Source of the DNA: Spinellus fusiger | Lineage: Eukaryota; Mucoromycota; Mucoromycetes; Mucorales; Phycomycetaceae | Reading direction: 5' to 3' | DNA length: 64,000 nucleotides | Assembly: GCA_025094145.1 (NCBI GenBank) | Contig: JALLLS010000018.1 | Coordinates: 248,001-312,000, forward strand | Shown here: one piece after another, positions 45,704 through 55,139 of the stretch | How the letters are laid out: each line of letters opens with the position of its first letter | Numbering within the stretch: the stretch's first letter is position 1 | The notes under the pieces: generated by a model | What the model saw: the letters and a program-made list of their open reading frames with translations, nothing else | Told to the model about the DNA's origin: nothing | Databases searched by the model: none | Made by a program: the position numbers and the translations under genes

Positions 45704-47392
45704 CTAACGTTGACTGGAGCTGGCACACCCCTTGAGACGATGACCCATACGATGCTTCTTTTTGGGCTCTGGTGAATGACTGCCTTCTTCTGTAGATGCA
45801 GTCTCAAGCACAATGATGTTGTTTCTCTCCATTGCCTCTTTGCTGGACACCACCAGTAGATGATGAGAGTGGCCTGGAGCAGGAGAATGGTCTGTGCACA
45901 TGGACAGGCCTTGAACCCATGGATCGGCCATGACTTCTTCAAGTGAACAGCGCTGAACAGGATTAGGCTCAAGTATTCTTCCCATAATAGCACGGGATTC
46001 ACGTGGTAGTAATTTGAATAGTTTGGTAGCACCGTGAGTGGAGGGTGTAACATAGTTCTTATAAGACTGATCTTGACTTGAGCGAGCCAGGCGCCACGGA
46101 AAGCGGCGAATGGTCATACAGATGAAGATGATACCACAGGACCACAGATCTGTTAGGCCGGCATCGTACTCTGGTTGGGTGTACTGTTCAGGGGCAATGT
46201 AAGGATCTGATCCACAGACACCTTTGCTCATTCGGTAGTCCTTTTCATGAGGGTACTTTGTGACTGTGGCACAACCAAAATCAATTAGCTTAACAATGCC
46301 CCTCTCATCCAGGACCATGTTATCAAGCTTAAGATCACGATGCGCAATGCCCATGGACACCAGGTAGTTGAAGCCTTCCATGAGCTGTCTCCAGCAGCAG
46401 CCAATCTCAGCTTGTGTCATCTTACCACTCATGACAATGGTAAAGAGATCATTGGGTGCAAACTCCATGATCTGGAAAAAGGTAGATCCTTCTTGAATAA
46501 TATCGAGTGTCTCAATGACATTGGCGTGGTGGAGTGTGGAACCAATGCAGAACTCTGCAGTCACCTTTTTAACGTATTCCTTCTCGTTCTCATTCGACAT
46601 TCGCTTTCTGAATTGTTTAACAGCGAATGTCTTATTGTCTGTATGACGACGAATCAGTCGGACAGAGCCACCAGCACCCTTGCCAACAAATCGACCTAGC
46701 AGATCAGATAACAAAGTCAGTAAAAGAGGTCTTATCGTGTGCTGAGGGTTCTCCTCTCTCTCTCTCTAGAGTCTAGAGTTGAATCACTTACCCCATTTGC
46801 CATAGCGACCCTCAATGTTCTTGTTGAATTCATTAGCAAAAGAAAGATCACTTGCACGACTGCTTGTGCTTTTGATACTGATGCTGTCGGTTGTCTTTTT
46901 CTTTTTCTTATCAGACTTGAAGAAGCGTTTGATATCATTAAAAAAGTCGTTTTTTGGCTCGTGGTGGAAGTGGGTGCTGTGATAGTGACTGTTGTATTCA
47001 GGTTTTTTGAATACAAATTGAGAAGGAGTTGTTTTTGTCTGGATGCTATCTGTGTCTTTCTCTGGTGAAGCAAAGTGAAGGGTGGGCTGAGAAGAGGGCG
47101 GGGAATAGTCTTTGGACTGCTCTCCACTGGTGTGAGGAGAGAGGGTGGAGGGAGTGTGGCTTGTTGTAGCAGGTAGTGTCATGGAGGCAGAAGACAGCTC
47201 TGGTACAGACATGTGGTAAGGGTAACGAATGTAAGCAGGTGTGCCAGGTAGTGAGGACGCTGGTGTCACATTCTCGAATTGCTGTGCTGGTTGTTTTGAC
47301 TGGAGGATTTTGGCGGGTGTATGGAAATCAACAGAACAAAGCTGTTCACTTAGATAGCTTTCTACAACAGTGGTTGCTGATATGTTGTTCAT
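45704..47392 (-). CDS. HAL/SAT4-NPR1 family Ser/Thr protein kinase
   Basis: Predicted 530 aa in two exons, 47392-46792 and 46695-45704. The first ~200 residues are Ser/Pro/Thr-rich and end in a lysine cluster ([12 protein letters not shown]). The kinase domain follows: [13 protein letters not shown] glycine loop, AVKQF lysine, HRDLKLDN catalytic loop, [19 protein letters not shown], and [14 protein letters not shown]. The HRDLKLDN variant and the MTxxRFPW motif are typical of the fungal HAL4/SAT4, HRK1 and NPR1 group. In yeast these kinases control potassium uptake, the proton pump and amino-acid permeases. The C-terminal ~75 residues are variable and basic. Function here is inferred from the family; the cation pump at 2.4-6 kb is a possible but unproven client. 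Confidence 0.92.
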
Positions 47393-49030
47393 TGTCGTTA
47401 GAGACTGTTTATAGGGGAATGGTGGTAGAGGTAATGTTGATAGAATAAAAGCAAGTCACAGTAGATGATATGTCCAATGCTTTATCTGTCGTTAGTCAGT
47501 AGAGAAAAGTAAATAAAAAAATAAGTGTCAATTGAGAAGAAAAAAGAAGCTTTATTTAAATACAAAAAATTAGAATTGTAAATCAATTTTTAATTGCCTT
47601 TTTTGGAGAATTCGTAGTTTGTAATTTGCACTAAATACAATTACAAATTTGGAATGAATCTCCAGAAATTATAAATTTGATGAGTTAGGAACAGTTTTGC
47701 ATGTTTTTTGGTGCATGCAAGGTCCATAACACAGATATTATGACAAATACAGTCTGGTGTACTTGGTCTGTTGTTCTTTGTTCTTTGTTGTGTATTTATT
47801 TATTTATTTTGTTTCTCAGGAAGAATTCTCACAGATAACATGGAAATAGAGGGTGGTTCATAGGTGGACAAATGACTTGTGGGTCTAGATTGATGCACCA
47901 TCGATTACTTCGCCATCTTCCTACTCTTTTTTTTCTTTTTTCTTTTTTTAATTGCTGCGGATTGAATCGGATTGTCAAGTATAGAAAAAGAAATCCCGAC
48001 GGCCCGTATGGAAAAACAAGAGACCGTAGTATCCGCAGCTCATTCGCTATAGATGATGTTCGTACAGGTATTTTACAATCAGATATCCACCAGAAAATAG
48101 TGTTAAAACTCGACATTTTCGGTTAAATAGATGGGACATTGAAATATGATATATGAGATATGAAAAATAAAAAGCAGAAAATATGAAATAAAATAATAAA
48201 ATGCATTTCAACTCTTTCTTGGTAATGAGTCATCAATAGAAGAAGACAGCCATCGGGCCGAGTCCATGAACTGGAGAAATACGGGACTGATCTCATCAGC
48301 CATTTCGGAACAAAGAACATAGTGACTTGATGACTCTTCCACTTTCTGTGTTTGTTGTTTGACTTGTTCTCCTTTCTCCTCTTTTGAACCTTACTCTTCT
48401 CCCTCTTTTTCTTTTTTTTCTTTTCTTCTTCTTTTTCTTACTGTATTTATTTATAAAGTTCAATTGTCATGGAGACAATACAAAGACTGCATACCAAAAT
48501 GTAACTGACAAAGATATCAAGCTATCTACAACAGACGGCCCATCGTCATTCAACTTTTGCATAGAATGGTTTACGACTGATTTCAATAAAGACAGTCAAG
48601 GAATGTAAATAAATATAAACAAACCCTGTCACTGCCTTGTCATCTTACGAATGCATGATTTCTAATAAGGCGGCGATAGTTTATGCAGAAGGTAGTTTTC
48701 CTATAGTTTGGTTTCATAAAAACGATACAAAATTAAAATGTCTTGGTGTCAATATAAGCCGTGGTAAAGTTGAGGCCAATGATAGGACAGGGAATAAGAT
48801 GATCCCAGTCATAAATTAAATAGCGCAATGAATGCAATCATCCACTCAGCATGACGGCATAGCTTACTGTACAAATAAAAACTAGACTCACCACACCACT
48901 CACCACTCACCACCACGTGCCAAAAGAAGAGATCGACACAAGGCGAGGAATCCCATAGCAACCTGTAACCTACTTCCTAAATTAGAAGATATGAGAAGTG
49001 GTGAGTTGTTTACACCATAGCAACAATACC
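47393..49030. other. Intergenic with unresolved coding-like pieces
   Basis: Two pieces look faintly coding. One is a minus-strand frame ending in TGA around 48212, containing MADEISPVFLQFMDSARW. The other is a plus-strand frame near 47950-48126 with KYRKRNPDGPYGKTRDR. Neither has a start, splice sites or motif I can support. 47580-47720 holds imperfect inverted repeats of ACAAATT. Confidence 0.35.
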
Positions 49031-49303
49031 ATGACCAGGACTGCTATCATTGTGGCTGTCTTGATGACTATTGTTTGTGTTGGTGGTGTAGGGCTTGCTT
49101 GGAGACCATCGGCTTGGAAACAATGGATGACTAAAATAGGTAAATGCAATCACAAACAAACAAAAAAAAAACTTGAAATGAAAACAACTCTTACAGACAT
49201 TGCAAGGTTTGGACCGGGATTCGGTTTAAGAAAACTCCGTGAATATATTAAGTTGTTCTCTTGCATTGTTAACTATGGACAAGATGCAACACTACGAGAC
49301 TGA
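49031..49303 (+). CDS. Small single-helix protein, unknown function
   Basis: Two exons, 49031-49139 and 49197-49303, give a 71-aa protein. A hydrophobic N-terminal helix (TAIIVAVLMTIVCVGGVGLA) is followed by WRPSAWKQW and a short soluble end with FGPGFGLRKLREYI. The 57-nt intron has a GTAAAT donor and TTACAG acceptor and removes an A-rich stretch; the frame is open without splicing too. I do not recognise it. It could be a small membrane or organelle protein, or a chance frame. Confidence 0.35.
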   Translation: MTRTAIIVAVLMTIVCVGGVGLAWRPSAWKQWMTKIGKCNHKQTKKKLEMKTTLTDIARFGPGFGLRKLREYIKLFSCIVNYGQDATLRD

Positions 49304-49676
49304 TTCGGTTTGACTTTTCTTATCACAATTAATTCAGTGGCTAGCTTATAGATTGATAGTGGAATACAGTTAACCTTAATTCCTATAAAGTAACATTAAA
49401 ATAGAGAGCAGGAAAATACAATGAAATCTACAAATTATTTTATTTATTTATTTGTTTGTTTGTGATTGCATTGGAGTTGTGCCTTATTATGCAGAAATCC
49501 CAAAATATACTTGCCCTCATTCAGGCCTTCTGTCGATTAGTAAGGTAACACACCAGTAAACACAACGCAGGAGACTATTTCGTTTTGCTGATTCACCAAT
49601 GATCTCAGCAGAGTCATTAAATCATTAGCGGTCTCATGACTAATACTAGCAAAAGTTAATTCAATATCCTTTGCTA
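49304..49676. other. Intergenic
   Basis: AT-rich spacer up to the first intact MITE. Nothing recognised. Confidence 0.5.
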
Positions 49677-49961
49677 CACACCAGGAGATCTTTAGGATAT
49701 AAAAGGAAATGGTCAAACTACAATTGTTTAAGAAATGACAAATCGATTTGAAAGGGAGCAAAAATAAATTAAGATGTATCCATAAACAATATATTCTATT
49801 GATAATACAATTTGATATTGAGGTATAGTATAAAAGGAAACAGTTATTTGGATACGCAAACCTTTTGATTTTAAACACAGTTACATAGAAGGAGCGTCTT
49901 TTCTTTTACGTAAAAGGAAGGACATATCACCGCTTAAAGGCCAGAAAAATCTCCTGGTGTG
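49677..49961 (+). mobile_element. 285-bp MITE, copy 1
   Basis: Terminal inverted repeats CACACCAGGAGAT at the left and ATCTCCTGGTGTG at the right, flanked by TA on both sides (49675-49676 and 49962-49963), so of Tc1/mariner (Stowaway) type. No coding capacity. Nearly identical to the inverted copy at 50488-50772. Confidence 0.88.
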
Positions 49962-50487
49962 TAGAATATCTGGATCTGTTAACTTACAAAAAAAGATAAC
50001 AATAACATCACATAGCCTCTAAATTGCGAATAAAGTTTGTATATTCTATGTGATGTTTTTATCATTTTTGGAGGCAAGGCTTATCTTTCTTTTATCTTCA
50101 ATAGGTTTATATTTGAACAGGGCAGATGACATCTCATCGACAACAAACACTCTATAACACCAATAATAGAAAAAGGTAATTTGAATGAATGTCTCTTACA
50201 GGGAGTAAATTCTCAATATTACTTTAACTATGGACTGTAAGACAAGACAAGTTCGCAGTAAAGTAACACATGAATGAATGTAGGCTTTCCAGAAGAGAAA
50301 ATAAAAAGATGATAATAATAAAATAGATACTTTTTTAATTCATATATGATGCCATTTCTTAATAGGCCTTTTTGATGTTGATTTTGATCTATTTTGATCT
50401 ATTTTGATCTATTTTGATCTATTTTGATTTTGATTTGAAGTTCAGCTCTCTTGTTACACTTTGAGTTGTATTATTAAGAGCAGTCTA
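49962..50487. other. Spacer between the inverted MITEs
   Basis: 526 bp including a tandem array of the decamer GATCTATTTT at about 50386-50430 (five units). No gene. Confidence 0.6.
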
Positions 50488-50772
50488 CACACCAGGAGAT
50501 TTTTCTGGCCTTTAAGCGGTGATATGTCCTTCCTTTTACGTAAAAGAAAAGACGCTCCTTCTATGTAACTGTGTTTAAAATCAAAAGGTTTGCGTATCCA
50601 AATAACTGTTTCCTTTTATACTATACCTCAATATCAAATTGTATTATCAATAGAATATATTGTTTATGGATACATCTTAATTTATTTTTGCTCCCTTTCA
50701 AATCGATTTGTCATTTCTTAAACAATTGTAGTTTGACCATTTCCTTTTATATCCTAAAGATCTCCTGGTGTG
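50488..50772 (-). mobile_element. 285-bp MITE, copy 2 (inverted)
   Basis: Same length and terminal repeats as copy 1, opposite orientation, TA at both borders (50486-50487, 50773-50774). Differences from copy 1 appear limited to a handful of bases. Confidence 0.88.
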
Positions 50773-51592
50773 TATTAAGAAATAAACAATACCAAAGTAT
50801 CCACTAGAATCAGAATCTATTTTAAAAATACACAAGTGCATAAACAATTATCTACATAAACATAAACATAAACATAAACATAAACATAAACATCTACAAA
50901 TCCAAATCCATAGACGTGTATTAACATTTAGATCTCGATATGTTGATACACACAAAGTCTCTCCTTTAAATAATAATAGTCTTAATCAAATAGAATCCAT
51001 AAATAGAAATAAATTAATTCTCTCTTGTTACACTGATGTTAAGCTGTTGTCCATAGATAGTAATATTTATTGCCCTGCCCCCAGCAATACTAACAAGCCT
51101 ATTTATAAAAGCAGTCACTTGACAGTTGATGAGGTCTGAAGTTCATAACTCTACTGTCCAAGAAAGTGGCCACTGGAGCTTAAGACCCCTCCCTTTCAAA
51201 ACCCCTTCATCAGCAACCGTCGTCTTGGCCATGCGTGGGATTAAATAGGATTTTATGCTCAGGTGACTCCAATGGACAGTGCAGATTGAAGGAAGAATTC
51301 TCTATTCTCAGTGGTTGGTTTCTATGGGCGATTGAACAAAAAAGAAAAAAAGAAAAAAGAATTTAAAAAAAGAAACAGCCACAGGTGGTTTAGCTAAAGA
51401 GTCATAAGCGGTTGAATGAGAAACTTTCTTGAAGAAAAGCATTAATGGTTTATCCTTCATGTCTCACAGATTGATTTGTAAAAATCAAAGTTCATAAAAC
51501 CAGCGAAAAATAATATAAATGGAAACAGATGAAAACATAAAAGTGTGACTGATGTTCTGGTTTATTCTTGTGTTGGACTTCGAGGAGAGGGC
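50773..51592. other. Intergenic
   Basis: Holds a CATAAA hexamer repeat at about 50855-50892. No gene recognised. Confidence 0.5.
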
Positions 51593-52010
51593 TTAATAAC
51601 CGCTCACTGTGACGTGCAAGCAGATAGAATGGGCAGCTTCGGCCTCCACCTACACACACACAAAGAGAGGGCTTACTAAGTCATGACATTATACTCAGAA
51701 TATATTTCTCCAGAAAATTATTTGTGGTTTGTTAAACACAGACCCTTGTGATGGATTGACTTAATTTTTCCAATCTCAGTGATCAGACCTGCTTCTTCAT
51801 TCAATAGAGTTCCCTCGATTGTGGGTAAAGAGTTGTTCCATGATGTGAGACAAGGACAGACATTGATAGGAGGAGGATAGACTGTTTGTTATCGTCGGAT
51901 GAAGAGGTGCTTTGCTTCGATGCTGTCTGAGTACCAAAACTGCCACCCTCACTACAAAACATCACGCCAGACGGGGCATGTCATTGATAATAGGGTATTG
52001 AAAAATAAAA
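51593..52010 (-). other. Unresolved coding-like segments, minus strand
   Basis: A 57-nt segment (51649-51593) after a GTGTAG acceptor reads VEAEAAHSICLHVTVSGY and a stop, as a last exon might. Upstream, about 51885-51720 is open and contains NVCPCLTSWNNSLPTIEGTL, and 52000-51905 contains GGSFGTQTASKQSTSSSDDN in another frame. These could be exons of one small gene, but I cannot join them with credible splice sites and find no start. Confidence 0.25.
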
Positions 52011-52203
52011 CTAGGGTTTTTCAACAATGCCAGCCTCATTCATAGGACGGTTCTCATGGTTAAATTGAACCAGAGCCATCTATCAGAGGGGTAGTGTTAT
52101 TGTTTATGTTTATGTTTTACAATGTGTCCTTTGAGATAGGGGTGATTGTCTATCAGTGATTATTTATTTAAATCATTGTATTCTCTCTATTTCTTTTATA
52201 AAG

Positions 52204-52721
52204 ACCGATACGAGTACTATCGAAGACAAAGAATCTACTTTGGGCGTGGAGCTGTGTAAAGATAAGTCACTTCAAAGGGTACAGAAATGTAAAAATGGGG
52301 TCTATCTTCTATATAAAACATAAAGTAGAACCCTCTCTCCCTCTCTTTCTCACCATTGCTCTCTTTAGAACAACAGTTTGTTTGGCTTGATCTTCTCTTG
52401 AATAATGGAAGAGTTATACTTTATGAACACAACCCTATTTCCATTACCGTTCAAGAACTTACTGTCACTAAAGAGAAAGTAACCTATGCACAACTGTAAT
52501 CATAGCTATAATTTTAAGCAACATTAGGATAACACATAAATGTAGATATCTGTATCTGTATCTGTATCTATATCTATATCTATATCTATATCTATATCTA
52601 TATTGCCACACAGGTACATGCCTCTTTGCCAAAGCAAGGGTACTACTTGTATGGAGTAGGACACCCCAGTAACACTCGCCTGGTCAAGTCATACATCTAC
52701 TACGGGCATCCTAGTGTGTAA
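52204..52721 (+). CDS. 3' exons of an unrecognised gene
   Basis: Three segments join in one frame: 52204-52278, 52377-52478 and 52614-52721 (TAA). They contain ESTLGVELCKDKS, FVWLDLLLNNGRVILYEHN and KQGYYLYGVGHPSNTRLVKS. Donors are GTACAG and GTAACC, weaker than the GTAAGT seen elsewhere, and the last intron spans a TATCTG/TATCTA hexamer repeat (52549-52602). Lengths 75, 102 and 108 nt keep phase 0 throughout, which argues for real exons. The 5' part was not found and I do not recognise the family. Confidence 0.38.
52549..52602 (+). repeat. Hexamer microsatellite TATCTG/TATCTA
   Basis: Roughly nine head-to-tail hexamers, the first four ending in G and the rest in A, within a predicted intron. 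Confidence 0.9.
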
Positions 52722-53186
52722 TGCTGAGACTAGATTATATCAGAAGGCTGAGGGCAAATTAGGATTGAAGACAGAAAAGTTAAAAAAAAGAAAAGTTGGA
52801 CTGTATTCAAAGAGACTCAACATGAATTGCTGTCTGACAAAAGAGACAGGATCATCCATTCTAAATAGGCAAATATCCTTTTATTTCTTCCTTATTTAAA
52901 TCCATAGCCATAGGTTAAGTAACAGACAAGAATGAGGGAATCCATAGGACTTTAGGGTTTATTCTGTTCCTCTTGGCCTTTCCTTTTCCATCAAGCAGCA
53001 CTTTATCTAATAGATCCTATCCTAAACACTGAAGGGATTGGAACATCATCACAGTCATTTTATTATTATTATTCATACAAGACAAGGAACATGAATAAGC
53101 GATTTGTAGAAGATAGTATAGGACAAAGGCCCCTTTTTTTTCTTTTTTTTTCTTGTTTTTTCTTTTTTCTTCTTTTTTCTTCTTCT
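52722..53186. other. Intergenic, 3' flank of the receptor gene
   Basis: Ends in a T/C-rich tract (53130-53185) that is the purine-rich 3' untranslated region of the receptor on the minus strand. No gene. Confidence 0.5.
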
Positions 53187-54703
53187 TTACATGTAAGCTG
53201 CTCTACATTCCGTCTGGGATTTGACATAGTCTGAATTAGAATGTGAGTAAATATTGGCGTCGGAAGAGTAAGGATTAGCGTCATTATAGGACATTGCTGC
53301 ATTGGAAAGAGTCCTATTGTCGTTCCCAAGAGGTCGCTGTAACGAGTGTATCTTGGGAGGCTCCTTAGGAAGAGTCGTGTCCTTTGATATGAGCGTGCTC
53401 TTCAGATGATAGAGATTTGCACACATCTCTGTGCTTGTTATACTCTCATCTTCTTTCAAATCTCTTTTGTTTCTTCTTTTGATCCACCATTTATGAACAG
53501 CAATATGGAAAGCTGGGTCGAACAAAAAGATAAAAAAGATAAGAATTCCTGGTACCACAACACATTAAGTTAGTATTGGTGTTCCATCATTTAATTATTA
53601 TTACTATTATGCTCTCTTATAAATCTACATCTACAGATAGATCCATCCATCCATCAATGGAACTCACCTTGCGTGGGAAGACTGATATAGGTCATAAACA
53701 CAAAAAGTGCATTGACTTTTCCAGTGTGCATGATGTAGCCTGTGTTGAAGAGAACCCATACTCGAGTAGCAATAAGCACTAAATGGCAAGGGTGTTTTCT
53801 TCATGAGTCATTCTTGTCCAATGCCTAGGTGGACACTGTCTTCTTACCAATGGGATACCAGATGATTCTGCTTACAGTCTTCACAACATAGGACACCTCC
53901 AGCCTCTCATGGGGTCTTGGTTTAAAGTGGGTGCCTAGCAGACATTGGCTTCGAGTCGCTTGAGCCACTGTGCCAATATGCTGGCGAGGTCGAAAGAAAA
54001 GATGGTTGAATGGTTTTCGTTCTCCAGAAACCTGCTCTGTATATTCAACATGGGCATTGACCTTTTTCTCTTCTCTTCTTATCTTAATGAGAACAAGAAT
54101 AATGGCAACAATACAGTAGATAATACAGAGGTTCATCAATACAAAGGTGTCCAGGACAGACCATAAAATCGACTTTTGTACAGTGTCTGCTACGAACCAA
54201 CAAGAGTTCAGTCCACGATTGAACCCATAGTTGGTTCCTTCAGTGAATAAGGGTGCCACAGCAGTCAATAAGGAGACAACACAGGATGTGAAAAGATAAT
54301 AATGTTCGAGTCGCTTGACATTGGGGGCAGAATGTACGTAAACAACGTGGAGATTGATGGCCATGCATGTAGTGAGAAGAATAGTGAGAGTATTGAAAAA
54401 GATGAAAGGAATCATAATAAAAATACAGTCTACATGGGATCCAACAATTGTATTTCGACAGAGGGCTGTTATTCCAAGAATGATATGTGCTACTGAATCA
54501 TACACCAATAGTCTTAGTGAGGTTCTGTTGTGTTGGGGACTGTATTTGGCGATAACAAAGTAGCCCCCTATGACTGCCAAGGAGCATACAAAAGAGATAT
54601 AGTAGAGATAGGAACTGATGTCGTGTGAGACTTTCACTAAATCATCTGGGACAAGTCCCGAGTCGAGTGCAGTTTGATTAAATCTTCGTTGAAAGGCGTC
54701 CAT
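53187..54703 (-). CDS. Seven-transmembrane receptor, cAMP-receptor/Git3-like GPCR
   Basis: Predicted 442 aa from three exons: 54703-53848, 53778-53668, 53548-53187. The N-terminus has NQT, a possible glycosylation site. Hydrophobic helices include LYYISFVCSLAVIGGYFVIA (helix 1), VAHIILGITALCRN (2), FIFFNTLTILLTTCMAINLH (3), LFTSCVVSLLTAVAPLF (4), FVLMNLCIIYCIVAIILVLI (5), then VLIATRVWVLFNTGYIM (6) and GILIFFIFLFDPAF (7). Helix 1 to 2 carries SLRLLVYDSVAH, as in cAMP-type receptors. Loop 3 (5-6) is long and basic, suitable for G-protein contact, and the tail is hydrophilic. Helices 6 and 7 fall on separate exons. Ligand unknown. Confidence 0.82.
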
Positions 54704-54929
54704 TCATATCAAAGGATCCAATGATACCTCGTTAATTAGCTGTAAGAAAGAAAAGGGTGAGGTGAAGAAGAGGGTGGGTGTGAGATGAAAGAGAATAGAA
54801 AGAAAAATTAGAGAAAAACAGACAATCTTCAAGGACACCAATGAAAATAGAGTCCCTCGTTAAAACATAACAAGTAATAGTAGTAATGATACCAATAATA
54901 AGAAAGAACAAACGGAGTAATAATCAATT
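54704..54929. promoter_or_regulatory. Upstream region of the receptor gene
   Basis: 226 nt between the receptor start (54703) and the stop of a possible minus-strand exon at 54930. Purine-rich on the plus strand; no clear TATA box. Confidence 0.35.
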
Positions 54930-55139
54930 TCAAGGAATAGTGTCCGGTCTTTTAAGCCTTTTGGAACCTCGATTTGACAGTTCAGCCTTTCTTTTGTTTT
55001 TATTACTATTATTTTTGTACTGCTCTCTGTTCTCTGGATAAGCATCTTCAAGTAGTGCAAAATCAAACTTAATTGTTTCATGGTCGTTCTTTATTATTAG
55101 AAATAAGTAGCCACTTGCCCACTGAAGGAATTTTGCAAC
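54930..55139 (-). CDS. Possible last exon of an unknown nuclear protein
   Basis: After a GTGTAG acceptor a 70-codon frame runs to TGA (54932-54930). It begins VAKFLQWASGYLFLIIKNDH and ends in KRKAELSNRGSKRLKRPD, a bipartite-type nuclear signal. Upstream, the same frame continues past an in-frame TAG into MAHDKGHCSPQSK, so the true upstream exon is uncertain. I do not recognise the protein. Confidence 0.35.
   Translation of the reverse strand, partial: VAKFLQWASGYLFLIIKNDHETIKFDFALLEDAYPENREQYKNNSNKNKRKAELSNRGSKRLKRPDTIP

Noticed and set aside
50386..50430. Decamer array GATCTATTTT as CRISPR or regulatory array
   Set aside because: Five contiguous units without spacers; ordinary minisatellite between the MITEs.
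49537..50807. Identical small proteins starting MFKIKRFAYPNN on both strands
   Set aside because: Both come from the inside of the two inverted MITE copies; no start context or homology beyond the repeat.
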